A DNA stretch of 64,000 nucleotides from Gammaproteobacteria bacterium (GTDB taxonomy: Bacteria; Pseudomonadota; Gammaproteobacteria; Pseudomonadales; Pseudomonadaceae), in the NCBI GenBank assembly GCA_018816095.1, contig JAHIWP010000078.1, forward strand, positions 1-64,000, written 5' to 3'. A program made the position numbers and the translations under genes. The notes beneath the pieces are model-generated. The model made no database searches. It was not told the DNA's origin and saw nothing but the letters and a program-made list of their open reading frames with translations. Positions 25,885-34,502 of the stretch are shown here, in pieces (the first letter of the stretch is position 1; the number at the start of each line of letters is the position of its first letter).

Positions 25885-26634
25885 GTGTCCAGCCCCTTTA
25901 GCCAGGAAGATGGCCCGCAGCCACCCAAGGTGCTCAAGGCACCGGTGGAAATAGTTGCCAACCTGCGCCAACTGCAACAAGCCAATGACCCACTGATCAT
26001 CACCTTCCACGAACGCAATCAACGCTTTCAGAGCTATGTGATCGAGGTTGATCGCGACAAAAACCTGCTGATTCTTGATGAGTTGATGCCGAGCGATGGT
26101 GAGCGCTACTTAGTCAATGGCGAAGCCTTCTCTGTGGAAGCGTTCCACGAAGGTGTGCGCGTAGCCTGGCAATGCGAGCAGAACGTGCGCATTACTGAGC
26201 ATCAAGGGGCACGCTGCTATTTCAGCCCGATACCGCCTGAAATGACCTACCACCAACGCCGTGGCGCCTTTCGTGCACCGCTCAAGCAGAGCGAAGCGAT
26301 CAAGGTAGAGTTGGCCGGTGACAAACTGCGCACCACGCTAGCTGGCGAACTACTGGATATATCAGCAACCGGCTGCAAACTGCGCTTTCCCGGCAGCCTT
26401 GGCAGCAACCTGCAAGCCGGCCAGGTGTATGAACGCTTTACGGCAAGATTTCCGTTCGGCGCCATGACCACCCCCCTAGAAGTGCGGCATGTGCTGTTTG
26501 ACGAGAAGCTGGACACCACCTTTATTGGCGCACGTTTTCATCGCATCGGTGGCCAGGAGCAGCGTTTAGTCGAGCGCTTCGTCTACCAGTTACAACGCGA
26601 AGCACGCCGCTTCGAAAGCGACGGACTGTTCTAA
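25885..26634 (+). CDS. Flagellar brake protein, YcgR/PilZ type
   Basis: 249 residues: an N-terminal YcgR domain (about 20-110) and a C-terminal PilZ domain (about 120-240). The PilZ c-di-GMP signature is complete: RRGAFR (RxxxR) near residue 125 and DISATG (D/NxSxxG) near 160. Binds c-di-GMP and slows or biases the flagellar motor. The start is GTG 25885 with GGAG about 10 nt before; an upstream TTG at 25864 is less likely. Adjacent to flgMN in the same direction; the same location is known for the P. aeruginosa homologue. Convergent with the glycosyltransferase operon, 4 bp between stops. Confidence 0.92.
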   Translation: MSSPFSQEDGPQPPKVLKAPVEIVANLRQLQQANDPLIITFHERNQRFQSYVIEVDRDKNLLILDELMPSDGERYLVNGEAFSVEAFHEGVRVAWQCEQNVRITEHQGARCYFSPIPPEMTYHQRRGAFRAPLKQSEAIKVELAGDKLRTTLAGELLDISATGCKLRFPGSLGSNLQAGQVYERFTARFPFGAMTTPLEVRHVLFDEKLDTTFIGARFHRIGGQEQRLVERFVYQLQREARRFESDGLF

Positions 26635-26638
26635 CGGC

Positions 26639-27250
26639 TTAGAGGGTGATGTTCAGCGCCGCCAGGCGCGAAAGATCCTCGGGCCGGTCCACGTCCCACA
26701 ACGCAGGCAGCAGCGCCGGATGCCAGTCCAGCTGCTGCAAGCGCTGCAGCGTCATATTGAAGACCTCCTCGGTTCCCCACGGCATGTCACAGAACAAGGT
26801 GGCATGCATGCTGCGCAACCCCAGCAGCACATAACCGCCATCTTCGGCCGGGCCAATCACCACAGGCTGCTGCTGCAACGCACTGCAGGCTTGCTGCAGA
26901 TATTCGCCGTCGAGCGCGGGACAGTCATTACCGATCAGGATCACCGCATCACTCTCCGCCAACCCCAAGATAGCAATGCGCCGCATGCGTTCGCCCAAAT
27001 CACCAGCCGGCTGCTCGACCAAGGTCCAACCAAGGCGTTGCGCCAGCGCCTTCAGCTCTGCGCTGGGCAAATCATCCAACCACAAAAAGCGCTCGCTAAA
27101 GCCATGAGCAGGTAACTGCAAGGCGCGCTCCAGCAACAGCTGCTGCAGGTCACAGGCCCCCTGAGCCCCCAATGCTGGAATCATCCGCGTCTTTACGCGC
27201 CCCGCCACTGGCGCGCGCGCCAGCATGTGCAATGAGATGGACAGGTTCAT
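26639..27250 (-). CDS. DUF2064 / TIGR04282-type glycosyltransferase
   Basis: 203 residues with a nucleotidyl/glycosyltransferase A-like fold: ARAPVAGRVKTRM near the N-terminus, LIGNDCPAL (central Asp) and GPAEDGGYVLLGLR, the TIGR04282 signature. This family is named from arsenosugar biosynthesis clusters, but its presence does not prove that pathway; no arsenic methyltransferase or radical-SAM partner is in this window. Overlaps the preceding TIGR04283 gene by 4 bp (ATGA), so the two are co-translated. Cytosolic, no signal peptide. Confidence 0.85.
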   Translation of the reverse strand: MNLSISLHMLARAPVAGRVKTRMIPALGAQGACDLQQLLLERALQLPAHGFSERFLWLDDLPSAELKALAQRLGWTLVEQPAGDLGERMRRIAILGLAESDAVILIGNDCPALDGEYLQQACSALQQQPVVIGPAEDGGYVLLGLRSMHATLFCDMPWGTEEVFNMTLQRLQQLDWHPALLPALWDVDRPEDLSRLAALNITL

Positions 27251-27939
27251 AGGATTGACCCTCGACGGTACTGTCGAGCCAGTTTTTCCGGGCTAACGCC
27301 ACAGTAATAGGCCAGACGCAGGCACCACATCAACAATACGGTACGCCAGATTCCGTGCTGCTCCCAGCGCCGGCTGGACGTCGATAAGGGCGGACGCAAA
27401 CAACGCGGCCGGGCCTGCTCCTTCAAGCGCCGGCACAGCTGCAAATCCTCCATCAGCGGGATCTGCGCATAGCCGCCCAACGCCTCGAAACGTGCCCGCT
27501 CAACAAAGATGCCCTGATCACCCGAGGCGACCCCGGTAAGACGTGAACGCAAACTGATCATCCAGCCGATCACCCACAACGCCAGACCGGACCCGGACAA
27601 TCGCACATCAAAACGCCCCCACAACGGCCGCTCGTGAAGTACTTCCTGCAACCGTTTGACTGACGCGGCACTGACTCGTGTATCGGCATGCACAAACCAC
27701 AGGTAATCACCCTGAGCGGCAAGCGCGCCGGCATTCATCTGTAACGCACGGCCGGGGGCTGTGCTAAGCAGCCGGTCAACCCGCCCGAGCGCCAATTCAC
27801 AGGTGCCATCACTGCTGCCCGCGTCGACCACAATTAATTCAGCGCCGGCTGCGCGAAGCGCGGCCAGATCATCGAGCAAAGCCGGCAGCGCCTGAGCCTC
27901 ATTGCGTACCGGGATTACCACGCTGAGCAACCTGGTCAT
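27247..27939 (-). CDS. GT2 glycosyltransferase, TIGR04283 type
   Basis: 230 residues of glycosyltransferase family 2: SVVIPVRNEAQALPALLDDL at the N-terminus, IVVDAGSSDGT (substrate-binding Asp), LWFVHADT (DxD-like) and a C-terminal region with GDQGIFVERARFEALGGY and PLMEDLQLCRRLK, the TIGR04283 arrangement. Middle gene of three that overlap by 4 bp each (MFS carrier, this gene, DUF2064 enzyme). It probably acts with the DUF2064 partner on an unknown sugar-containing metabolite. Confidence 0.88.
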   Translation of the reverse strand: MTRLLSVVIPVRNEAQALPALLDDLAALRAAGAELIVVDAGSSDGTCELALGRVDRLLSTAPGRALQMNAGALAAQGDYLWFVHADTRVSAASVKRLQEVLHERPLWGRFDVRLSGSGLALWVIGWMISLRSRLTGVASGDQGIFVERARFEALGGYAQIPLMEDLQLCRRLKEQARPRCLRPPLSTSSRRWEQHGIWRTVLLMWCLRLAYYCGVSPEKLARQYRRGSIL

Positions 27940-29246
27940 ACGCGCTCTGCCGGCTCAGTTTCAGGCTCGGCGTCCGGCGCCGCACTGTGGTCGTGCATCT
28001 GCTCTTGCACCACGTGTTCATCGACGCGCGGGTCGAGCGCCGCCGTCAAAGGCGAACTGGTAGTGCTGTCTGGCATCGGGATGTGATGCAGCGGCGCATC
28101 GTCAACCTGGTGCAGGTTAGTGACCTTCGCAGGCCTTACGCACAGCACCAGAATCAGGGCGCACACGCTGACGAAGGCATACAGCATGTTGGCCCCAAGA
28201 AAGCGCATCAGCACGCCGGCCAGCAGCGGCCCGATACTGGCACCAACACCAAAGGTCACTAACAGCATGGCCGTGAGAGACACCCGCCGTTCGGCCTCAA
28301 CGTGGTCATTTGCCAGCGCCACCGCCAGCGGGTAGAGGCTGAACTGCAGCGCCGACACGACAAAACCACCGACAAATAAAAGCACCAGACCCACCTGCGG
28401 CATAAGCGCCAACGGCAACGCGGCTAGTACTAGCAACGCGGCACATGCCCGAATCAGATAAACCCGGTCACGGCGATCCGACAGCCAGCCCAATGGCCAC
28501 TGCACCACCAGGCCGGCGATGATGCAGCTGCCCATAAACAGACCAATCTGCTCAGTGGATAAGCCCATGCGCGTGCCATACAGCGGCGCCAGACCGTAGA
28601 AAGCACCAATCAACAACCCGGCAACCACGATGGCAGTCAGCGACAGGGGCACGCGGTCGATAAAAAAGCGCATTTCCAGCGGAGCCGGATGCAAAGGCGC
28701 GGGGTGTAATTTACGGGTCAGGGCCACCGGCACCAGACACAGGGCGAAGCACAACGCCACCAACATCAGCAGCTCGAGGCCGAGTGTCGGGTGCACAACC
28801 AGCACCAGCTGACCGAGGATCAAACCGAGGTAGGACGCCCCCATATAGCCGGCAAATACCTGGCCGCGCTGAGTGGTTTCGGCCTGCTCATTAAGCCAGC
28901 TCTCGATCACCATGTACTGACACATCATGCCCAGACCGACCAGCACCCGCAGCAGCAACCAGCTGGGAAGCCAGTCACTGAGGCCGTGCCCCAGTACCGC
29001 GGCGGTCACCACCCCGGCACAGGCGACATAGGCACGAATATGACCGACCCGCGCGATCAGCCGGTGCCCCAGCTTGCCACCCAGCACCAGCCCCAGGTAG
29101 TTGGCTGCCATCAGCGCCCCGACCCATAAACCATCCGCCGTTTGCGCCAAGCGCAATGCTAAGTAGGTACTCAACAAACCCGAGCCCAACAGCATCAATA
29201 AGGTGGCGAAATACAGCGAACTGAATGATTTAAGGATCAAAGTCAT
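27936..29246 (-). CDS. MFS transporter, YcaD-like
   Basis: 436 residues with about 12 membrane helices, the first at residues 8-28, and the loop motif GGKLGHRLIARVGHIR between helices 2 and 3 (a variant of the MFS GxLaDrxGrkr). The closest recognisable group is YcaD-like. The cytosolic C-terminal tail of about 60 residues is His/Glu/Asp-rich (NLHQVDDAPLHH, HVVQEQMHDHS), unusual and possibly metal-binding. First gene of the operon with the two glycosyltransferases, overlapping by 4 bp. Substrate unknown. Confidence 0.87.
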   Translation of the reverse strand: MTLILKSFSSLYFATLLMLLGSGLLSTYLALRLAQTADGLWVGALMAANYLGLVLGGKLGHRLIARVGHIRAYVACAGVVTAAVLGHGLSDWLPSWLLLRVLVGLGMMCQYMVIESWLNEQAETTQRGQVFAGYMGASYLGLILGQLVLVVHPTLGLELLMLVALCFALCLVPVALTRKLHPAPLHPAPLEMRFFIDRVPLSLTAIVVAGLLIGAFYGLAPLYGTRMGLSTEQIGLFMGSCIIAGLVVQWPLGWLSDRRDRVYLIRACAALLVLAALPLALMPQVGLVLLFVGGFVVSALQFSLYPLAVALANDHVEAERRVSLTAMLLVTFGVGASIGPLLAGVLMRFLGANMLYAFVSVCALILVLCVRPAKVTNLHQVDDAPLHHIPMPDSTTSSPLTAALDPRVDEHVVQEQMHDHSAAPDAEPETEPAERV

Positions 29247-29300
29247 GGGGCGGCAGGTAACTCCATATAGCGCCGCCGAGCGAGGTTCGGCGGTTAGGTT

Positions 29301-30644
29301 TTAGACGTGAGCGGCCAAGACACGGCGCTCCCACGGGGTGATTTCATCAAAGAAGCTGGTGAGTTCCAAGGTCTTGCTGGCGATGTAGCCATCGATGAAT
29401 TCTTTACCGAATAACCCCAGCGCCAACTCACTGCGCTTAAGACGTTCAATTGCAGCATGCATGGTACAGGGTAGCGTTAAATTATCCGGCACCTCGAACT
29501 CGCCTTGCATCTGCGCACAGGGTTGCAGCTGTTGCTCGATTCCATAAAGCCCGGCCGCCAGGCTGGCGGCAAGGGCCAGATAGGGATTGGCATCAGCACC
29601 CGGCAAGCGGTTTTCCACTCTACGGGCAACGGGCGCGCTGGCCGGAATACGCAGCCCAGCAGCGCGATTATCCTCTGACCAACAGGCATTGTTCGGCGAG
29701 GCATAAGGGTGGCAAAGGCGCTGGTAGGAATTTACATGCGGCGCGAACAACAGGGTGAAGTCAGCCATGGCCGCTTGCTGACCACCGATAAACTGATAGA
29801 ACGCCGGCGTTGCCTGGCCGTCAGCTGCACTGAAAATATTCTGCCCACTGCCCTGCTCCACCACACTCTGATGAATGTGCATGGAGCTGCCCGGTGTGTG
29901 CGCCAATGGCTTGGCCATACACACCACATTTAGCCCATGCTTGAGCGCGACTTCCTTGAGCAAGTGTTTAAACAGGAAGGTCTGATCCGCCAACACCAGC
30001 GGATCGCCGTGCAACAGGTTGATCTCAAACTGGCTAACGCCCATCTCGTGCATAACGGTATCGCGTGGCAAGCCCAGGGCCGCCATGCACTGATAAACCT
30101 CATGGAAAAACGGCCGCAGACCGTTATTGGAGCTGACGCTAAATGCCGAACCACCGTCCTCGCGCCGACCATCTAGCCCGAGCGGCGGTTGAAACGGCTG
30201 CAGCGGATCGGCATTGCGGGCAAACACAAAAAACTCCAGCTCGGTGGCCGCTATCGGCTGCCAACCATGGCTGGCATAGCGTGCGATCACCTGCTTGAGC
30301 AGCCCACGGGTCGACAAGCCCGAGCTGTGCCCGTCCAACTCATCAGCATCGCAGATGGCCAGCACCCGAGGCGTTTCACTCCAGGGCAGCCGATGAATCT
30401 GCGTGGGTTCGGCATTTAACGCCAGATCGCCGTCATCAGAGCCGTAGAAACGCGCAGCCGGATACCCGCCCATGATGCACTGCAGCAGCACCCCGCGCGC
30501 CAACTGCAAGCGCCGCCCCTGTAAAAAGCCTTCCGCAGTCATCACCTTGCCGCGCGGCACACCATTCAGATCAGGCGTCACACACTCAACCTCATCAACA
30601 CCACGCAACAGTTCAGCCAGGGCGGCGCGCTCGGGGGTACTCAT
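29301..30644 (-). CDS. Glutamine synthetase family protein (gamma-glutamylpolyamine synthetase-like)
   Basis: 447 residues in the GS-I-like fold of PuuA/PauA enzymes: NGVPRGKVMTAEGFL in the beta-grasp domain, ATELEFFVF and SQFEINLLHG as metal-binding Glu motifs, SSMHIHQS, the NNACWSEDNRAAGLRIP substrate loop and ENRLPGADANPYLALAASLA at the end. PuuA-type enzymes ligate glutamate to putrescine or other amines for catabolism, whereas true GlnA has a different adenylylation loop, absent here. Start ATG at 30644 preceded by AAGGA. Located after the MFS/glycosyltransferase operon in the same strand but separated by 54 bp. Amine substrate not predictable. Confidence 0.9.
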   Translation of the reverse strand: MSTPERAALAELLRGVDEVECVTPDLNGVPRGKVMTAEGFLQGRRLQLARGVLLQCIMGGYPAARFYGSDDGDLALNAEPTQIHRLPWSETPRVLAICDADELDGHSSGLSTRGLLKQVIARYASHGWQPIAATELEFFVFARNADPLQPFQPPLGLDGRREDGGSAFSVSSNNGLRPFFHEVYQCMAALGLPRDTVMHEMGVSQFEINLLHGDPLVLADQTFLFKHLLKEVALKHGLNVVCMAKPLAHTPGSSMHIHQSVVEQGSGQNIFSAADGQATPAFYQFIGGQQAAMADFTLLFAPHVNSYQRLCHPYASPNNACWSEDNRAAGLRIPASAPVARRVENRLPGADANPYLALAASLAAGLYGIEQQLQPCAQMQGEFEVPDNLTLPCTMHAAIERLKRSELALGLFGKEFIDGYIASKTLELTSFFDEITPWERRVLAAHV

Positions 30645-30989
30645 TTGCTGTTGTCCTTATTAATGCAAGAAGCCATCGCCAGACGGCAGGGCGTACAAAA
30701 TACGCACCAGCCGTTCGATATTTCAAGCAAGGACACATTAGCTGCCTAGCGCCGAGGTTTATGGCGCGTAAATAATCGATTAATTCGATATTAACTGACG
30801 TGTCACCCCACACGTCAAAGCATTACTAAAGCCTTTAAAAAACAAGATAAGTATTTGATTTATAAGTAATTAAACCAACTATCAATGATGTCGATGATTA
30901 CCATGAACAGCCCGCACTTCTTCATCAAATTTTTATCCGTATCATTAGCTCCCTAACCACTTCCCCCCGCTCTCACGAGGAGCTTGAAC
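30645..30989. other. AT-rich 345-bp divergent intergenic region
   Basis: Between the leftward glutamine-synthetase-like gene and the rightward repeat-protein gene. It is clearly more AT-rich than neighbours, especially 30820-30940, and must contain both promoters. Two symmetrical elements are noted separately (30773-30782, 30796-30817). No open frame with a ribosome site was found, and I cannot assign -35/-10 boxes with confidence. Confidence 0.6.
30773..30817. promoter_or_regulatory. Palindrome pair upstream of the glutamine-synthetase-like gene
   Basis: TAATCGATTA (30773-30782) is a perfect 10-bp palindrome, followed 13 bp later by the inverted repeat TGACGTGT-N6-ACACGTCA (30796-30817, 8-bp arms). 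Together they lie 129-173 bp upstream of the leftward gene and about 170-215 bp upstream of the repeat-protein gene. Operators or a leader hairpin are equally possible. Confidence 0.4.
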
Positions 30990-31466
30990 ATGAAAAAGCA
31001 CATTCTCACTGCCGTAATCCTGACCAGCCTGTCCGTCCATGCCTTTGCTTTGCCGCAGAACAACCCGCAACCACTGCTGGGTGAAATGCAGGACAGCAAC
31101 GTAAAAACCCTGATGGGCTTTGGTACAAACCTGCAGACCGAAGGTGGCGCCGAGCGCACCCATGAGCGTCAGATGGATCGCCTACGTGTCGCCGAAGGTG
31201 GCGCTGACCGCGTACATGAGCGTCAAATGGATCGTATGCGTGTAGCGGAAGGCGGCGCCGAGCGCACCCATGAGCGTCAGCAGGATCGCCTGCGTGTCGC
31301 CGAAGGTGGCGCTGATCGCATACATGAGCGTCAAATGGATCGTCTGCGTGTAGCGGAAGGCGGCGCTGACCGTGTACATCAGCGTCAGATGGACCGCCTG
31401 CGCCTGGCAGAAGGCGGTGCTGAGCGCCTGAGCGAACGCCAGCAACAGTTGAAGCGTACAAGCTAA
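30990..31466 (+). CDS. Exported 18-residue tandem-repeat protein
   Basis: 158 residues: signal peptide (about 1-20, cleavage after HAFA), a 30-residue linker with LPQNNPQPLLGEMQDSN, then six tandem 18-residue repeats of consensus AEGGADRVHERQMDRLRV and a short basic tail. Repeats are rich in Arg, Glu, Asp, Gln and His, with no Cys, and alternate between ADRV/I and AERT forms. Eighteen residues equal five turns of an ideal alpha-helix, so equivalent side chains would stack on the same face. Start ATG 30990 has GAGGAG 7 nt upstream. Periplasmic or secreted; function unknown. I recall comparable EGG-repeat proteins in other pseudomonads, without a demonstrated role. Confidence 0.85.
   Translation: MKKHILTAVILTSLSVHAFALPQNNPQPLLGEMQDSNVKTLMGFGTNLQTEGGAERTHERQMDRLRVAEGGADRVHERQMDRMRVAEGGAERTHERQQDRLRVAEGGADRIHERQMDRLRVAEGGADRVHQRQMDRLRLAEGGAERLSERQQQLKRTS
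31137..31460 (+). repeat. Six tandem 54-bp coding repeats
   Basis: Units begin at 31137, 31191, 31245, 31299, 31353 and 31407, each 54 bp without indels, in frame with the exported protein. Units 2 and 4, and 1 and 3, are more alike than adjacent units, suggesting growth by duplication of a two-unit block. The last unit is degenerate after its ninth codon. Confidence 0.9.
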
Positions 31467-31487
31467 GCCAAACCCGGCTATACCCCC

Positions 31488-31520
31488 ACGCCTAAAGCAC
31501 TCACGAGGTGCTTTAGGCGT
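31488..31520. terminator. Bidirectional terminator between repeat-protein gene and yceH
   Basis: ACGCCTAAAGCAC and GTGCTTTAGGCGT form a perfect 13-bp stem with a 7-nt loop, placed between two convergent genes; the yceH stop codon lies inside the right arm. A short TTTAA follows on the plus strand. Confidence 0.8.
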
Positions 31521-32175
31521 TTAAGGCCGCTTCTAACTGTGCCAAGCGCTGCTCTAGCTCAGCGACTCGCGCTTCCAGCGCTTCGACTCGCCCCTCCTGC
31601 GATGAGCTACTCGACGCCCGGCCTGGCTCATTGATCTTGGCCGCAAGCGCTGCCTGCAAATCAGCAGGGTCGCCCAGCACATGCATATAACGCTCTTCAC
31701 GCTGCCCGGGTTGACGCGGTAGCAGGCATGCCAGCTCACGGCTGATCAGACGCTCAAGGTGATGCTGCACCTGCTCGACATCCTCAAAATCATGCATACG
31801 GCTGGTGCGCGTCAGCAACTCATTCAGGGTCTGCGGGCCGCGCAATAGCAGCAGGCCGAGCAACACCACTTGAGCGGCTACCAGCTCCAGCGCCTTGTCC
31901 ACGCGGTGCTCCCAGCGATCCGCCCGGCTGCCCATCACCAGGCGCGCCATTCCTCGCCCTTCCAGGCTGCGCAACGCTTGTCCGACCTGCCCGGCAGTTA
32001 GATTCAGCACCGGCTCACGGCTGGTTTTCTGATTGCAGGCCAGCACCAGGGCATTCAGTGTCAGGGGATAGGCTTCCGGAGTGGTTAACTGCTTTTCAAT
32101 CAAACAACCCAAGACCCGCGCCTCGGCAAGGGTCAAGCTGGGCATCGCCGTTTCACCCACAGATTCATCAGACAT
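31513..32175 (-). CDS. yceH: YceH family protein (DUF480)
   Basis: 220 residues. The N-terminal half carries [37 protein letters not shown], the diagnostic DUF480 segment, and two winged-helix repeats; the C-terminus is a coiled coil with [19 protein letters not shown]. Widespread in proteobacteria and of unknown function; the winged helices suggest nucleic-acid or protein binding. The start at 32175 has a GGTGAGG ribosome site and lies 35 codons inside a longer open frame. Divergent from sstT; terminator shared with the convergent neighbour. Confidence 0.9.
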   Translation of the reverse strand: MSDESVGETAMPSLTLAEARVLGCLIEKQLTTPEAYPLTLNALVLACNQKTSREPVLNLTAGQVGQALRSLEGRGMARLVMGSRADRWEHRVDKALELVAAQVVLLGLLLLRGPQTLNELLTRTSRMHDFEDVEQVQHHLERLISRELACLLPRQPGQREERYMHVLGDPADLQAALAAKINEPGRASSSSSQEGRVEALEARVAELEQRLAQLEAALNA

Positions 32176-32447
32176 AGCAACCTCACCACCTTGAAGAAGC
32201 CCTAGCCTAGCCCGCCTGACTGCTGGTTGATAGAGAGCTGCCACCGGGCGGCTGCCAATGCATCGTTGCAGGTAAACCACGGCGGCTGTGCTAAAGTCGC
32301 GCGCTATTTTTCAGCGCGGTCCTGTTTTATCCCCGCGAAAAACCTCGTAACGCGCACTGCGCGCCATGCATCCAGCCGCCCGGGATTACCAGCTCTGTCG
32401 GCAATAGAAGAGATCGCAGGCCCGCCCGCCCAGTAGAGATGCCCGTA

Positions 32448-33668
32448 ATGTCCCCTGCTCAACACCCACTTTTACTCCTGCTCAACCGCACTAGTCTGGT
32501 GCTGCAAATTGCCATCGGTTTGCTGGCGGGTATCGCCCTTGCGCTGTTCCTGCCTGATGCGGCGGCCAGTGTCAGCCTGCTTGGCACCGTCTTCGTTTCG
32601 GCGCTGAAAGCCGTGGCCCCCGTACTGGTGTTCGTGCTGGTAGCGGCGTCGATTGCCAACCATCAACACGGCCAGCAAACCCACATCAAGCCCATTCTGA
32701 TGCTGTACCTGATCGGCACTTTCAGCGCTGCGCTGATTGCGGTGGCCGCCAGCTATGCCTTTCCTTCAAGCCTGGCCCTGGTCAGTAACAGCGCCGAGTT
32801 GTCGCCACCCGGCGGCATCAGCGAAGTGCTGAAGACCCTGCTGCTGAACGTGGTGGACAATCCGATCAACGCGCTGCTGAAGGGTAACTTTATTGGCATC
32901 CTGGCCTGGGCCATCGCCCTGGGCTTTGCCTTCCGGCATGCCAGCCCAACCAGCAAGCAGATGCTCGCCGACCTCTCCAATGGGGTGACCAGCATTGTTA
33001 AATTGGTGATTCGCCTTGCGCCACTCGGGGTCTTCGGCCTGGTGGCGGCCACCCTGGCTGAGTCCGGTATGTCGGCCCTGCTCGACTACCTGCACCTGCT
33101 GCTGGTACTGGTGGGCTGCATGCTGTTTGTGGCCTTGGTCAGCAACCCGGCGATTGTCTACTTCAAGACCCGTCGCAACCCTTACCCTCTGGTACTGACC
33201 TGCCTGCGTGAAAGCGGCCTGACGGCATTCTTTACCCGCAGCTCGGCCGCCAACATCCCGGTAAACCTGCAGCTGTGTGAGCGCCTGGGCCTGCATAAAG
33301 AAACTTACTCAGTCTCGATCCCGCTGGGCGCGACCATCAACATGGCAGGTGCAGCTATCACCATTACCGTGCTGACCCTGGCCGCCGTTAACACCCTGGG
33401 CATCGTCGTTGACCTGCCGACGGCATTGCTGCTGAGCTTGCTCGCCTCCATCAGCGCCTGTGGCGCGTCGGGTGTTGCCGGCGGCTCGCTGCTACTGATC
33501 CCCCTGGCGTGCAGCCTGTTCGGCATTCCCAACGATGTGGCCATGCAGGTGGTGGCCGTCGGCTTTATCATCGGCATCGTGCAGGACGCGGCGGAAACGG
33601 CACTGAACTCCTCCACTGACGTCCTGTTTACTGCGGCAGGTTGCATGGCCGACCAGCCACGCAGCTAA
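32448..33668 (+). CDS. sstT: Serine/threonine:sodium symporter SstT
   Basis: 406 residues of the dicarboxylate/amino-acid:cation symporter family, with 8 membrane helices and two re-entrant loops. Family motifs include [49 protein letters not shown] (serine-rich hairpin) and [16 protein letters not shown], matching SstT rather than GltP. Imports serine and threonine with sodium at the inner membrane. I favour ATG 32448, with AGAG 9 nt upstream, over the ATG three codons earlier. Followed by a strong terminator; monocistronic. Confidence 0.93.
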   Translation: MSPAQHPLLLLLNRTSLVLQIAIGLLAGIALALFLPDAAASVSLLGTVFVSALKAVAPVLVFVLVAASIANHQHGQQTHIKPILMLYLIGTFSAALIAVAASYAFPSSLALVSNSAELSPPGGISEVLKTLLLNVVDNPINALLKGNFIGILAWAIALGFAFRHASPTSKQMLADLSNGVTSIVKLVIRLAPLGVFGLVAATLAESGMSALLDYLHLLLVLVGCMLFVALVSNPAIVYFKTRRNPYPLVLTCLRESGLTAFFTRSSAANIPVNLQLCERLGLHKETYSVSIPLGATINMAGAAITITVLTLAAVNTLGIVVDLPTALLLSLLASISACGASGVAGGSLLLIPLACSLFGIPNDVAMQVVAVGFIIGIVQDAAETALNSSTDVLFTAAGCMADQPRS

Positions 33669-33692
33669 ACACGCGTCACAACGCCGTACAGG

Positions 33693-33725
33693 AAAAGGCT
33701 TACCCCCCGAGGGTAAGCCTTTTTT
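33693..33725 (+). terminator. Intrinsic terminator of sstT
   Basis: AAAAGGCTTACCC, 5-nt loop, GGGTAAGCCTTTT, then further T: 13-bp stem with a strong U-tract, 25 bp past the stop. Confidence 0.93.
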
Positions 33726-33816
33726 ATTGGCCAGCCGATAAACGACGCCGCGACAACGTTTGAATAGCGCAATGTTTGCGGTAGGCTTTGCCGCTTATTT
33801 ATTAGGAGTAACACCC

Positions 33817-34098
33817 ATGGCCCGCGCCACTGCCCGTCACATCCTGGTTGCCAGCGAAGACAAGTGCAACGAACTGAAAGCCGCAATCGAAGGCGGTGCT
33901 GACTTCGCCCAAGTTGCCAAAGACAACTCCAGCTGCCCATCTAGCCGCAGCGGCGGCGACCTTGGCTCGTTTGGCCCAGGCCAGATGGTTAAAGAATTCG
34001 ACACCGTAGTGTTCAGCGCCCCGGTCAACGTGGTGCAAGGCCCGGTGAAAACCCAGTTCGGTTATCACCTGCTGGAAGTGACCAGCCGCCAGGACTGA
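33817..34098 (+). CDS. ppiC: Parvulin-type peptidyl-prolyl isomerase PpiC
   Basis: 93 residues, a single parvulin domain with the typical ARHILVAS start, FAQVAKDNSSCPSSRSGGDLG, FGPGQMVKEFDTVVF and GPVKTQFGYHLLEV. Accelerates cis-trans isomerisation of prolyl bonds in the cytosol; no signal peptide in this short form. ATG 33817 with TAGGAG 8 nt upstream; the longer upstream frame is not needed. Length equals E. coli PpiC. Confidence 0.95.
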   Translation: MARATARHILVASEDKCNELKAAIEGGADFAQVAKDNSSCPSSRSGGDLGSFGPGQMVKEFDTVVFSAPVNVVQGPVKTQFGYHLLEVTSRQD

Positions 34099-34107
34099 TA
34101 CTGCCGA

Positions 34108-34134
34108 CTCGCTGGGCTGCCTAGGCCCAGCGAG
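34108..34134 (+). terminator. Hairpin after ppiC
   Basis: CTCGCTGGGC and GCCCAGCGAG (10 bp) with a 7-nt loop, 10 nt after the stop; a TTTT run occurs only 7 nt later. Probable terminator. Confidence 0.65.
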
Positions 34135-34209
34135 CTGCCTGTTTTCGCGCAGCGCCAGCCAGGCGCCATAGCGCTGATCAACAGTCGCAAGCCGTGGGGC
34201 ATAGCCAGG

Positions 34210-34223
34210 TATACTCGCCGGCC
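34210..34223 (+). promoter_or_regulatory. -10 box with GC-rich discriminator
   Basis: TATACT followed by CGCCGGCC, 36 bp before the ATG at 34252. No good -35 at 16-18 bp. The same TANANT plus CGCCGGCC/GCGCGGCC arrangement precedes genes at 38079, 55746 (minus strand) and 56069. Confidence 0.4.
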
Positions 34224-34251
34224 TTTTCCTCTCGCACCCGCGGACATTGCC

Positions 34252-34497
34252 ATGACCCACTCCCCAGCCGCTGAACCCACTCTCGCCGTTCAGACTGCCG
34301 ACAGCACCTTGCCGCCCAGCGATGCAGCTGTAGCACCGGAAAAACCCCGTGGCTTCGCCTCCCTGTTTAGCGCCGCCAAGGCTGCATCCGGTAAAGCCGA
34401 TGACCAACCCTGGCACCAAAAGGGTAATAAATCCGCCCATGAAAAGAAGATCGGCGCAGCCCCCAGCGGCACCCGTCGCTCCATGGGCAAACGTTAA
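34252..34497 (+). CDS. Small conserved hypothetical protein
   Basis: 81 residues, no signal peptide. The N-terminal half is Ala/Pro/Thr-rich and probably disordered; the C-terminal half is basic with FASLFSAAKAA, HQKGNKSAHEKKIGAA and GTRRSMGKR. I do not recognise a family with an assigned role. The basic tail suggests nucleic-acid or ribosome contact (inference). Coding status is supported by the -10 element at the right distance, GC-rich third positions and a clean gap to the convergent neighbour 5 bp away, although the ribosome site (GGACATTGCC) is weak. Confidence 0.6.
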   Translation: MTHSPAAEPTLAVQTADSTLPPSDAAVAPEKPRGFASLFSAAKAASGKADDQPWHQKGNKSAHEKKIGAAPSGTRRSMGKR

Positions 34498-34502
34498 GCG
34501 CC

